64,000 nucleotides of DNA, taken from the NCBI RefSeq assembly GCF_000442645.1, contig NC_021915.1:744001-808000 (forward strand), given 5' to 3'. The notes beneath the pieces are model-generated. The model saw nothing but the letters and a program-made list of their open reading frames with translations, was not told the DNA's origin and made no database searches. The position numbers were made by a program, and so were the translations under genes. Origin of the DNA: Corynebacterium maris DSM 45190. Lineage in GTDB: Bacteria > Actinomycetota > Actinomycetes > Mycobacteriales > Mycobacteriaceae. Each line of letters starts with the position of its first letter. Within the stretch, counting starts at the first letter, position 1. This document shows positions 57,228 to 64,000 of this stretch, in pieces.

Positions 57228-57419
57228 ATGGCAAACGTAGAAAAGAAGCGCTTCGTTGATCCGGCTTGGCCGACGCACCTGCCGGAGGGTGAGCACGCTG
57301 TCACCGAGATGACGTCCTACCTGGCTGGCCCGTCCAGCCAGTACGGCGACGACATGGTTTTCCCTGTCCCGCACGAACAGCTGAACTACGTGCATCCGTA
57401 CACGCGGATGAACCGCTAG
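57228..57419 (+). CDS. Small conserved-looking protein, 63 residues, unknown function
   Basis: The product (MANVEKKRFVDPAWPTHLPE...) is mixed-charge, with Pro- and aromatic-rich segments (HLPEGEH, MVFPVPHEQLNYVHPY) and no transmembrane helix or Cys. I do not recognise a family. The leaderless promoter, defined terminator and sensible codon use support a real gene. It lies between divergent neighbours. Confidence 0.7.
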   Translation: MANVEKKRFVDPAWPTHLPEGEHAVTEMTSYLAGPSSQYGDDMVFPVPHEQLNYVHPYTRMNR

Positions 57420-57439
57420 TTTTAGCGGCACAGACAAAG

Positions 57440-57471
57440 GGCGCCTTCTTCCCCGCGGGGAAGAAGGCGCC
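57440..57471. terminator. Bidirectional terminator between the small protein gene and rpf
   Basis: A 32-bp perfect palindrome (16-bp arms GGCGCCTTCTTCCCCG / CGGGGAAGAAGGCGCC) with T-rich tails short on both sides. Confidence 0.8.
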
Positions 57472-57497
57472 TTGTGCGTCTCTGGGGCGGCGTGCGC

Positions 57498-58127
57498 TTA
57501 GAGGCTGCTCAGGAGCGCGTCGACCTCGCCGCGGCTGGCGGCGTAGAAGGCGTTGAAGTCGTGGCGGTTGGCGTTGTAGAAGTCCACGACCGGGGCCGGC
57601 ACGTCGACGCCGTACTCGGCTGCGGTGTCCTTCAGCAGCTCGAACAGGGCGTCCACGGCGAGCTCGTCGGTGGTCTGTCCGGCAGCGACGTTGGCCGCCA
57701 TCATCTGGACCGGGGCGTTGGCCGCCGGCAGGGACTGCGTCGCGGTCGGGGCGGTGCGCGGGGTCGGAGCGGAGTTCAGGCCCAGCTTGGCGGAGCAGGC
57801 GGGCCAAGCGCCCCAGCCCTGTCCGGCGAGGGTGCGCTCGGCGACGACGATCTGCTGCTCGCGGGAAGCCTGGTTGGCGGTGGGGGCGAATTCGCCGCCG
57901 CCGAAGGCCTGCCAGGTGGACGCAGAGAACTGCAGGCCGCCGTGGTAGCCGTTGCCGGTGTTGATGGACCAGTCGCCGCCGGACTCGCACTGTGCGAGGC
58001 GGTCCCAGTCGGAGTCCGGGGCGGCGGAGGCGGTGGGGGCCAGCAGGGCGGTGGCTGCGCCGAGGGCGACGGTGGAGGCCGCGAGCTTGGTGAAGACGGA
58101 CGAGTTCTTGGTCGTGGAGCGTGCCAT
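57498..58127 (-). CDS. rpf1: Resuscitation-promoting factor (Rpf, muralytic transglycosylase)
   Basis: Rpf cleaves peptidoglycan and stimulates regrowth of dormant cells. The 209-residue protein has a signal peptide (cleavage after ASA, about residue 36), the Rpf domain directly after it with catalytic Glu48 (CESGG) and Cys47-Cys111, and a Pro/Ala/Thr linker before a C-terminal helical region of unknown role. GAGAGGA lies 6 nt before the ATG. The 5' leader carries a c-di-AMP riboswitch. Corynebacteria usually have two rpf genes; this is the short type. Confidence 0.92.
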   Translation of the reverse strand: MARSTTKNSSVFTKLAASTVALGAATALLAPTASAAPDSDWDRLAQCESGGDWSINTGNGYHGGLQFSASTWQAFGGGEFAPTANQASREQQIVVAERTLAGQGWGAWPACSAKLGLNSAPTPRTAPTATQSLPAANAPVQMMAANVAAGQTTDELAVDALFELLKDTAAEYGVDVPAPVVDFYNANRHDFNAFYAASRGEVDALLSSL

Positions 58128-58146
58128 GTGTGTTCCTCTCAAGCGG

Positions 58147-58368
58147 CGCCTGCGGGGTCAGCTGTCGGGTTCGGGCTGAGGTTCACGGTGTGCCCGGCCC
58201 GCCGGCGTATGCGGCGGGCTTCACCCCGAGGGTGACGTGTCGTTGATCGGGTCGCCCGGTGCGGCGCGTGGCCGCGGTGGGTCCCCCGCCCCTGTCCATC
58301 GATGTCTGCGGTAAGTTTGGTGGTGGATGCTCGTCGTGCGTGTCCGTCCCGGACAGGGTTCGGCGGGG
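58147..58368 (-). ncRNA. Cyclic di-AMP riboswitch (ydaO-yuaA class) upstream of rpf
   Basis: The conserved blocks of the ydaO aptamer occur in order on the minus strand: GCCGAACCC near the 5' end, GGGGGACCC, GGGGTGAAGCC, GGGCACACC, and the diagnostic 3' block GAACCCGACAGCTGACCCC, then GCAGGC. The rpf SD follows at once, so binding can control transcription or translation. This arrangement is known for actinobacterial rpf genes. Ends are approximate. Confidence 0.88.
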
Positions 58369-58401
58369 GACGGGGCGCATCCGGCTTTTTGCCTGCCGAC
58401 G

Positions 58402-58430
58402 ACACTAACCCTTTGTAACGAATGTGTCAC
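58402..58430 (-). promoter_or_regulatory. rpf promoter with overlapping MtrA-like repeat
   Basis: On the minus strand GTGACA (58430-58425), 17-nt spacer, TAGTGT (58407-58402). On the plus strand GTAAC-N6-GTCAC (58415-58430) resembles the MtrA direct-repeat site (GTAAC-N6-GTAAC) with one mismatch and overlaps the -35. Confidence 0.5.
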
Positions 58431-58653
58431 GCTGGAGACACGGAAATATTTCAAAACGGCGACGATCGGGTTACGGGCGAGGGGGTTGAACTGCAAAAAT
58501 GTGAGTTCGCTTTCAGCCTGATTTATATTCCTGTGAGACGCAGCCCCCTCGGTGGGGCGGAAGGCACGCACTGGTGCCTGCCGGCCGGGCGCTGCTAATA
58601 TTTATTGTTTAACCAATGCGCACGTCCGTGCGGAATTGAAAGTGGTGAGCTTC

Positions 58654-59037
58654 GTGCCTATCGGAAAAGTCAAGTGGTACAACGCTGAAAAGGGCTTCGG
58701 GTTCGTCTCCAACCCGGGGGATGAAGACGTCTACGTCGGCAAGTCCGTCCTCCCGGAAGGGGTGGAAGAGCTGGCCCCCGGCCAGCGGATCGAGTTCGAT
58801 TTCGCCGCCGCCCGCCGCGGTCCGCAGGCGTTGCGGATCAAGATCCTGGACACCCCGCGTCGCCGCGCCGCCTCCCGGCGCAAGCCGGAGCAATTGGGCA
58901 GCATGCTCTCCGACGTGATGACGGTCATCGAGGGCCAGATCCAGCCGGCGCTGTCTGCGGGACGCTACCCGGACCGCAAGACCGGGCGCCAGGTCGCGGA
59001 GATCCTTCGCGCCGTGGCCAAAGAGCTCGACTCCTAA
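58654..59037 (+). CDS. cspB: Cold-shock domain protein with C-terminal extension (CspB type)
   Basis: The 127-residue protein begins with a cold-shock fold (GKVKWYNAEKGFGFV; the RNP1-like motif is clear) followed by an Arg-rich linker (TPRRRAASRRKPEQ) and a helical tail of about 45 residues. This longer layout matches corynebacterial/mycobacterial CspB rather than the 67-residue CspA. GTG at 58654 is the start because the protein then begins MPIGKVKW; a weak GGTGAG precedes it. It likely acts as an RNA chaperone. Confidence 0.88.
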   Translation: MPIGKVKWYNAEKGFGFVSNPGDEDVYVGKSVLPEGVEELAPGQRIEFDFAAARRGPQALRIKILDTPRRRAASRRKPEQLGSMLSDVMTVIEGQIQPALSAGRYPDRKTGRQVAEILRAVAKELDS

Positions 59038-59045
59038 AGAAAAAA

Positions 59046-59579
59046 CTACTCGGTGGCCTGCGCGGAGACGGACCACACGGTGGTGTACGGGGTCTCCACC
59101 CCGTCCTCGTCGTGGCCGATCATCACGCTGGACACCTCCACCACGACTAGGCGGGGTCGCTCGTCCGAATCACCGACCGGCTCCGCCGACCCCGGGATCT
59201 CCACGGAATCCGTGTCGTGCGGGCCGTGCACCTGCTGATCGTTGGCCCCCGGGTCGTCGTAGATGGTCAGCAGCTGCCAGTCATGGTCGTAGATCGGCTC
59301 CGGCACCGTGATCGTCAGGCTCTCGTCGGCGCCGACCTCCAGGACGGGCACCTCTCCCTCCTCGCACTCCTCGCCCGGAGCGCACACCATGTAGGGGGAG
59401 GCCTCGATGGAGCGGTCTCCGACGGACGCGGTGACCGCGACGTCCTCCGGCTCCGGGGCGGGCCGAGAGCTCAACCACATCTGTCCCAGCACCACTGCGG
59501 CCACGACGAGCATGACCACGACGAGCAGACCGAGGATCTGCATGAACGACTTCTGTTTTGCCTCTTTACGGGTGGCCAT
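59046..59579 (-). CDS. DUF2771 membrane-anchored protein
   Basis: The 177-residue protein has a Lys-rich N-terminus, one transmembrane helix (about 14-33) and an extracytoplasmic beta-rich domain with a likely disulphide (VCAPGEEC). It fits the actinobacterial DUF2771 family (Rv0863/Rv0867-region relatives), whose role is unknown. It converges on cspB and lies 18 nt after the upstream lipoprotein gene. Confidence 0.78.
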   Translation of the reverse strand: MATRKEAKQKSFMQILGLLVVVMLVVAAVVLGQMWLSSRPAPEPEDVAVTASVGDRSIEASPYMVCAPGEECEEGEVPVLEVGADESLTITVPEPIYDHDWQLLTIYDDPGANDQQVHGPHDTDSVEIPGSAEPVGDSDERPRLVVVEVSSVMIGHDEDGVETPYTTVWSVSAQATE

Positions 59580-59597
59580 GACCTGAAATCTTAACGG

Positions 59598-60377
59598 CTA
59601 CCGCCCGGAAGCGACGAAGCGCACTTCATAGAGGTCCGGCCACCGCTTCCCGGACAGATAAAACCGGTCGCCGCCGGGGATGTGGGCGATCCCGTTGAGC
59701 ACATGGTTCGGGTCCGGAACCGCGTTGTTCTCCAGCCCGGCGGCGTCGATGACCGCCGTGACCTCGCCGGTCTCCGCATCGATGCGCATGACGTCGGCGT
59801 CCATGAACACGTTGGCGTACACGTCGCCGTCAACGCACTCCAACTCGTTGAGCCCGGTGACCGGCTCCCCGTCCAGGGTGACGGAAAAACGCTCCCGCTC
59901 GGCGAAGGTCTCCGGATCCACCCGCCGCAACTGGTCGGTGCCGTCGGACATGATCAGCTCGTCCTGCCGGGAACACAGTCCCCACCCTTCACCGTCGTAT
60001 TCGGCCCGCCCCACCTCGGCGAGCGTGTCGGCGTCGCGCCGCAGGGCCACGCCCGCCTGCCACGTCAGCTGCCACACGGTCTCGCCGTGCCGGGTCAACC
60101 CTTCGCCGAAGAACTCGTCGGCCAGCTCGTGGGAGTCTGACTGCCGCCCGTCGATCGTGCTCCGGTAGATCCGCGAGTCACCGCGCATCCCCGTCCCCAC
60201 GAGCAGGCGCCCGTCCTCGTCGACTTCCAGCCCTTGGGTGAAACTCGTCTCGTCGAAGGGGTGGACGTCGACCACCTCGACGGTGAGACGCTCCACGGGA
60301 GCCGGGGCAGAACCGCAGGCGACCAGAGACGTAGCCAGCAGGGGAATGAGTGTCACGCACAGACGTGGGGAGGCCAT
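59598..60377 (-). CDS. Glutaminyl-peptide cyclotransferase-like lipoprotein
   Basis: The 259-residue protein has a lipobox (LVAC, Cys21) and a five-bladed propeller typical of plant-type glutamine cyclotransferases, with DETSFTQGLEV, GLTRHGETVWQLTWQ, DGTDQLRRVDP and GLNELECVDGDVYANVF. Bacterial homologues form pyroglutamate on exported proteins. The ATG at 60377 has CAAAAT 6 nt upstream (leaderless). It is divergent from DUF3027, 36 bp away. Confidence 0.88.
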   Translation of the reverse strand: MASPRLCVTLIPLLATSLVACGSAPAPVERLTVEVVDVHPFDETSFTQGLEVDEDGRLLVGTGMRGDSRIYRSTIDGRQSDSHELADEFFGEGLTRHGETVWQLTWQAGVALRRDADTLAEVGRAEYDGEGWGLCSRQDELIMSDGTDQLRRVDPETFAERERFSVTLDGEPVTGLNELECVDGDVYANVFMDADVMRIDAETGEVTAVIDAAGLENNAVPDPNHVLNGIAHIPGGDRFYLSGKRWPDLYEVRFVASGR

Positions 60378-60383
60378 GGCCTC

Positions 60384-60389
60384 ATTTTG
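60384..60389 (-). promoter_or_regulatory. -10 element CAAAAT of the cyclotransferase gene
   Basis: On the minus strand CAAAAT ends 6 nt before the ATG at 60377. Confidence 0.4.
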
Positions 60390-60401
60390 CCTCAGATGCC
60401 C

Positions 60402-60407
60402 CATAAT
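60402..60407 (+). promoter_or_regulatory. -10 element CATAAT of the DUF3027 gene
   Basis: CATAAT ends 6 nt before the ATG at 60414, the same hexamer and nearly the same spacing as yedK. Confidence 0.55.
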
Positions 60408-60413
60408 GAGGGT

Positions 60414-61157
60414 ATGTCCCATTCGAATCGTCGCCGCAGCCGTAAGAAGCCGTCCACCCGCACCACTCCGCTGCTGGGAAACGACGCCGTCGTCGTCGCG
60501 CGCCGGGCCCTGGAGGAGCTCGGCGAGGGGGACGTGGGCGAACACGTCGGCGTGTCCGGTCTCACCGCGAACGTGGCCACCCACCGGTTCGCCGCCGAGG
60601 TGCCGGGATACCCCGGCTGGGAGTGGAACGCGGTGCTGGCGTGCGCGTCCGGCTCCGACTACGTCACCGTCAACGAAGTGGCGCTCGTGCCCGCGCCCAC
60701 CGGGGAAGCGCTGCGCGCCCCGGAATGGGTTCCTTATGACCAGCGTGTCCTGCCCGGCGACCTGGGCCCGGGCGACCTCATGCCGCCGGCGCCGGACGAT
60801 GTGCGCCTGACCGACGACGCCGACGACCCGGAGGCGGTGGATGTGGGCGTCGACAAGCGGAAGAGCTTTTTGACGCGCACCGGCCTGAATGAGGCGTTGA
60901 CGCGCTGGCGCACCGGTGAGTACGGCCCGAACTCCGAATTCGCCGAACAAGCGCAACTGACGTGCCGCACCTGCGCGTTCTTCCTCCCGGCGGGCGGGGC
61001 CATCGGACAGACCTACGGGGTGTGCGCGAATGAATTTTCCGCCGACGGCGTACTCGTCCACCAGACCTACGGCTGCGGCGCGCACTCAGAGACCACGCTG
61101 ACCGATGACTCCGAGGACCCCGACTACTTCGACGACGAGCGGCCGCTGTTCTCCTAA
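60414..61157 (+). CDS. DUF3027 family protein
   Basis: The 247-residue protein has a basic N-terminus (SNRRRSRKK), a middle domain including EVPGYPGWEWNAVLACASG, an acidic linker, and a Cys cluster (LTCRTCAFFLP, YGVCANEF, TYGCGAHSE) that probably binds zinc. This matches the actinobacterial DUF3027 family. The function is unknown; the tail (SETTLTDDSEDPDYFDD) is acidic. It converges with the aminotransferase-IV relative; the stops overlap by 4 nt. Confidence 0.85.
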   Translation: MSHSNRRRSRKKPSTRTTPLLGNDAVVVARRALEELGEGDVGEHVGVSGLTANVATHRFAAEVPGYPGWEWNAVLACASGSDYVTVNEVALVPAPTGEALRAPEWVPYDQRVLPGDLGPGDLMPPAPDDVRLTDDADDPEAVDVGVDKRKSFLTRTGLNEALTRWRTGEYGPNSEFAEQAQLTCRTCAFFLPAGGAIGQTYGVCANEFSADGVLVHQTYGCGAHSETTLTDDSEDPDYFDDERPLFS

Positions 61158-61867
61158 ATCTCCTCGGCGTGGGCCCACCGGTGGGTCTCCACCTCGTCGG
61201 CGGTGGGAACCCCGCCCCGCTGATCGTCGGGCAGGGTCGGCGCGGTGAGCACGGAGCCGTACTCCCGCCAGCCCGTCACCCGGCGCACGCCGTTGACCGA
61301 CCCGACCGTCCACGTCTCGTTGACGCGCAGCTCCGAGAGGGGCAGCCCGGCCGGGCGTTCGGTGACGGTGACGCCACGCTCGGCGAGTAAGTCCAGCACC
61401 GCGTTGCGGATCACCGACTGCGGGGTGCGGGGATGGGAGGAGACGACCACCTCGCCGGGGAGGATCACCAGCAGGCCGGAGCGGACGGCCGAAATGACGG
61501 CGCCGGCCTCGTCGACCAGTAATCCCTCGACTGCGCCGCGAGCCGCCAGCTGCGCCAGCTGTCTGTTCTGCCAGCCCAGATCGGGGCCGGTGAACACCGG
61601 CTGGACGCGGCGATCCAGGATGGGTTCGGCGTCGAGCACATGAGACTCGGGGAGGGCAGGAAGCGAGCGGATGGACACCGACACCGCCCCCTGGTCGGCC
61701 CGGATGACCGGTCGGACGTCGTCAGGCCCGAGTTCCTGGAGCGTGGTGCGCACCTCGGTGAGCTTCAGCGGCGAAAGGGCCGCCGTATCGCGCAGCCAGG
61801 CCAGCTGCCGGGAAAAGTGCGGTGCTCTGCCGCCGCGTATGGCGAAGGTGGTCACATATTCGGGCAC
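61154..61867 (-). CDS. Class IV aminotransferase-like protein, PLP lysine apparently missing
   Basis: The 237-residue protein resembles 4-amino-4-deoxychorismate lyase/branched-chain aminotransferases in length and pattern (LVDEAGAVISAVRSGLLVI, NGVRRVTGW at the C-terminus). In the place where PabC has HLKTLNRL, this protein reads DLGWQNRQLA, so the PLP-binding Lys is replaced by Gly. It may be a non-catalytic paralogue or bind a different ligand. AGGAGG lies 7 nt before the GTG at 61867. Confidence 0.7.
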   Translation of the reverse strand: MPEYVTTFAIRGGRAPHFSRQLAWLRDTAALSPLKLTEVRTTLQELGPDDVRPVIRADQGAVSVSIRSLPALPESHVLDAEPILDRRVQPVFTGPDLGWQNRQLAQLAARGAVEGLLVDEAGAVISAVRSGLLVILPGEVVVSSHPRTPQSVIRNAVLDLLAERGVTVTERPAGLPLSELRVNETWTVGSVNGVRRVTGWREYGSVLTAPTLPDDQRGGVPTADEVETHRWAHAEEI

Positions 61868-61907
61868 GACGATTCCTCCTGTTAGGCCTCCTCAAGGATA
61901 CCCGGCC

Positions 61908-61928
61908 GGAATCACGGGACACGATTCC
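61908..61928. repeat. Inverted repeat upstream of the NCS2 permease
   Basis: GGAATC and GATTCC with a 9-nt centre, about 80 nt before the permease start, on the boundary with the divergent gene. Possible operator; no regulator is nearby. Confidence 0.3.
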
Positions 61929-62006
61929 AGGTTTTGTGGAAAAAGCGGATCAGTGAGATTCTTACAAAGAAAAATACCCAGGATCCGTGGAGCGAGGAGC
62001 GACACC

Positions 62007-63497
62007 ATGACGGAACCCGCTGCTGAGGCGTCGACGCGCCCGGCGACAGCCCGGCAGCCGAAGAACGGCTTAGACAAATACTTCCACATCACGGAACGGC
62101 GAACCACGGTCGGCGCGGAGATCCGCGCAGGCGTGGTCACCTTCTTCGCGATGGCCTACATCATCTTGCTCAACCCGCTGATCCTGGGCACCAGCGCCGA
62201 CAGCGAAGGCACCGTCTTGGGCGTCCCCCAGGTCGCCGCCGTCACCGCCTTCGCAGCCGGCGTCATGACCATCCTCTTCGGTGTCGTGGCCAAATACCCC
62301 TTCGGCATCGCCGCCGGGCTCGGGCTGAACACCCTGGTCGCCGTCACCCTCGTCGGCGGACACGGCCTGACCTGGCCCGAGGCCATGGGGCTGGTCGTCA
62401 TCGAGGGCATCATCATCGTCCTGCTGGCGGTCTCTGGGTTCCGCACCGCCGTGTTCCGAGCCATCCCGCAGTCCATGAAGGCGGCCATGAGCGTCGGCAT
62501 CGGCGCCTTCATCGCCATCATCGGCTTCGTCGACGGCGGCTTCGTCAGCCGCGTGCCCGACGCGGCGAACACCACCGTGCCGGTGGGGCTCGGCATCGAC
62601 GGCTCCATCTCCGCCTGGCCGACCGTCGTCTTCGTCTTCGGCCTGCTCCTCTGCGGCGTCCTGGTGGTCCGCAACGTCCCGGGCGGGCTGTTCATCGGCA
62701 TCGTCGCCACCACCGTCTTCTCCCTGATCCTGGAGGCGGCGTTCAACATCGGCCCCTCCGTCGACGGGGAAGGCAACACCAACCCGGCCGGCTGGGGCAT
62801 GGCCGTGCCCACCGCCCCGGACTCCCTCGGCGGGCTGCCCGACCTGTCGCTGTTGGGTGCGGTCGACCTGGTCGGCGCCTTCACCCGCATCGGCGTCGTG
62901 GCGGCCTCCCTGCTGGTGTTCACGCTGCTGCTGGCCAACTTCTTCGACGCCATGGGCACCATGACCGGCCTCGGCCGGCAGGCGGGCCTCGCCGACGCCG
63001 ACGGCAACCTGCCCGGCATGAAGAAGGCCCTGGTCGTCGAGGGCGTCGGTGCCGTCGTCGGCGGCGCCAGCTCCGCGTCATCGAACACCGTGTTCGCGGA
63101 CTCCGCCGCCGGCATCGGCGACGGCGCCCGCACCGGCCTGGCGAACGTGGTCACCGGCCTGCTGTTCCTGCTGGCGATGTTCTTCACCCCGCTCTACGAG
63201 ATCGTCCCCATCGAGGCGGCCTCCCCGGTGCTGGTCATCGTCGGCGCCATGATGATGGGCGGCGTCCGCGACATCGACTGGTCCAAGTTCTACATCGCCC
63301 TGCCCGCCTTCCTGACCATCATGGTCATGCCGTTCACCTACTCCATCGTCAACGGCATCGGCGTCGGCTTCATCGCCTTCACCGTCATGTACGTCGCCGC
63401 CGGCAAGATCAAGGACGTCCACTGGATCATGTGGGTGATTTCCGCGCTCTTCGTGGTCTTCTTCGGCATGGACCCGATCATGGACGCACTGAACTGA
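62007..63497 (+). CDS. NCS2-family purine permease (AzgA-like)
   Basis: The 496-residue protein has the NCS2/AzgA layout: the FHITERRTTVGAEIRAGVVT entrance, MAYIILLNPLIL, GLGLNTLVAVTLV, LLLANFFDAMGTMTGL and SASSNTVFADSAAGIGDGAR, with about 12 transmembrane helices. It likely imports adenine, guanine or hypoxanthine with protons. GAGGAG lies 7 nt before the ATG. The TGA overlaps the next ATG (TGATG). Confidence 0.92.
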   Translation: MTEPAAEASTRPATARQPKNGLDKYFHITERRTTVGAEIRAGVVTFFAMAYIILLNPLILGTSADSEGTVLGVPQVAAVTAFAAGVMTILFGVVAKYPFGIAAGLGLNTLVAVTLVGGHGLTWPEAMGLVVIEGIIIVLLAVSGFRTAVFRAIPQSMKAAMSVGIGAFIAIIGFVDGGFVSRVPDAANTTVPVGLGIDGSISAWPTVVFVFGLLLCGVLVVRNVPGGLFIGIVATTVFSLILEAAFNIGPSVDGEGNTNPAGWGMAVPTAPDSLGGLPDLSLLGAVDLVGAFTRIGVVAASLLVFTLLLANFFDAMGTMTGLGRQAGLADADGNLPGMKKALVVEGVGAVVGGASSASSNTVFADSAAGIGDGARTGLANVVTGLLFLLAMFFTPLYEIVPIEAASPVLVIVGAMMMGGVRDIDWSKFYIALPAFLTIMVMPFTYSIVNGIGVGFIAFTVMYVAAGKIKDVHWIMWVISALFVVFFGMDPIMDALN

Positions 63498-64000
63498 TGC
63501 GCGTCCGCATCGAGGATCCCGCCGACCCCCGTCTGGACGACGTCCGCGACCTCAACCACTCCGACAACCGGCCCGACCTGCCCGGGGGCAAAGGGTTGAT
63601 CGTCGCGGAAGGCCCGCTCGTGGTCTCCCGCCTGCTGGCCTCCCGCTTCCCGGTCCGCACCTTGGTGGGCTTCCCGAGCAAACTCGACGCCTACCTGGCC
63701 GAGCACGAGGTCCCCGACGACGTCGACGTCTACGAGGTCTCCCGCGAGGTGCTGGCGGACGCCGCCGGATTCGACCTGCACCGCGGCCTGCTGGCCACCG
63801 CTGTCCGGGCTCCGGAGCCGACGGTGGACGACGTCCTCGCGAAGGCCCGCACCGTCGTCGTGCTGGAGGGGGTGGGCGACCACGAAAACATCGGCGCCCT
63901 CTTCCGCAACGCCGCCGGCATGGGCGTCGACGCCGTCCTCTTCGGCAACGGCTGCGCCGACCCCCTGTACCGCCGCAGCGTGCGCGTGTCCATGGGCCAT
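63497..64000 (+). CDS. SpoU/TrmH-family RNA methyltransferase (N-terminal part, cut by window edge)
   Basis: The visible 168 residues show an N-terminal substrate-binding domain and the first SPOUT motifs: VVVLEGVGDHENIGALFRNA and the DPLYRRSVRVSMGH segment of motif 2, with the knot-forming C-terminus outside the window. It 2'-O-methylates tRNA or rRNA. It is translationally coupled to the permease by TGATG overlap, an arrangement with no clear functional meaning. Confidence 0.9.
   Translation, partial: MRVRIEDPADPRLDDVRDLNHSDNRPDLPGGKGLIVAEGPLVVSRLLASRFPVRTLVGFPSKLDAYLAEHEVPDDVDVYEVSREVLADAAGFDLHRGLLATAVRAPEPTVDDVLAKARTVVVLEGVGDHENIGALFRNAAGMGVDAVLFGNGCADPLYRRSVRVSMGH

Larger units (their letters stand above)
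58128..58653. other. Shared intergenic region between rpf and the cold-shock gene
   Basis: The rpf side holds the riboswitch, the promoter (GTGACA-17-TAGTGT) and a possible MtrA site. From about 58440 to 58590 I see no gene; it holds A+T-rich stretches. The cold-shock gene has TAATAT at 58596-58601, giving a leader of about 46 nt. Confidence 0.6.

Overview
This is a high-GC actinobacterial chromosome segment, almost certainly from Corynebacterium. The evidence is a 16S-23S-5S operon with corynebacterial/actinobacterial features, a tmRNA tag ending in DYALAA, WhiB/SigH/RsrA-type regulators, a c-di-AMP riboswitch ahead of an rpf gene, and gene order matching the M. tuberculosis Rv3228-Rv3193 and Rv0861-Rv0862 neighbourhoods. 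I see no prophage, insertion sequence, CRISPR array or large foreign island; this is mostly core genome.

Layout. 1-4.2 kb: rsgA and aroA on the minus strand, divergent from yedK (HMCES/SRAP), sigH and its anti-sigma rshA, then the tiny ribosomal protein bL37 and whcE (WhiB1) on the minus strand. 4.7-9.9 kb: a small membrane protein, a PQQ-like beta-propeller, a DEAD-box helicase, DUF3107, a DUF3152 metzincin-like protein and a TIGR02569 protein. 9.9-20.1 kb: a tightly packed genome-maintenance run with adnA-adnB (end resection), a RCK-gated K+ channel, nudC and uvrD2. 20.1-28.6 kb: an orphan ThiF/TOMM-like protein, three protease-like proteins (YgjP, DUF2342, PDZ-Lon), a lipoprotein, PPA1309 and a UPF0182 membrane protein. 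28.7-36.9 kb: initiator tRNA, a secreted trypsin-like protease, hisN and a second IMPase, prfB-ftsE-ftsX-smpB-DUF488-SDR, and tmRNA. 37-43 kb: a 27-residue membrane peptide, a DoxX-like protein and a DtxR-type siderophore ABC uptake operon ending in an ACR3/BASS-type transporter. 43-49.1 kb: the rrn operon. 49.2-64 kb: DUF3239, XPB helicase, an ABC-2 exporter with its own HTH regulator, the XPB-partner helicase-associated protein, rpf under a c-di-AMP riboswitch, a cold-shock protein, DUF2771, a glutamine cyclotransferase-like lipoprotein, DUF3027, an aminotransferase-IV relative, an NCS2 purine permease and a truncated SpoU methyltransferase.

How it works together. Four themes recur: redox and DNA-damage protection (SigH/RshA/WhcE, SRAP, AdnAB, UvrD2, XPB), ribosome assembly and rescue (RsgA, bL37, RF2, SmpB, tmRNA, rrn), envelope and cell-division functions (FtsEX, Rpf, DUF proteases), and iron uptake.

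Notable observations. Many genes have a -10 hexamer 6-8 nt before the start codon (leaderless mRNAs), including a mirror-image pair at aroA/yedK. The K+ channel has a strong internal Shine-Dalgarno and start ahead of its RCK domain. Several family members lack expected residues: the Walker A lysine in AdnA, the zinc-motif His in RshA, the zinc ribbon in NudC, and the PLP lysine in the aminotransferase-IV protein. No clearly new multi-gene system is visible; the best leads are these variant proteins, the orphan terminator near 4.44 kb, the siderophore-linked ACR3-like transporter, and the ABC module sitting between the two XPB partners.
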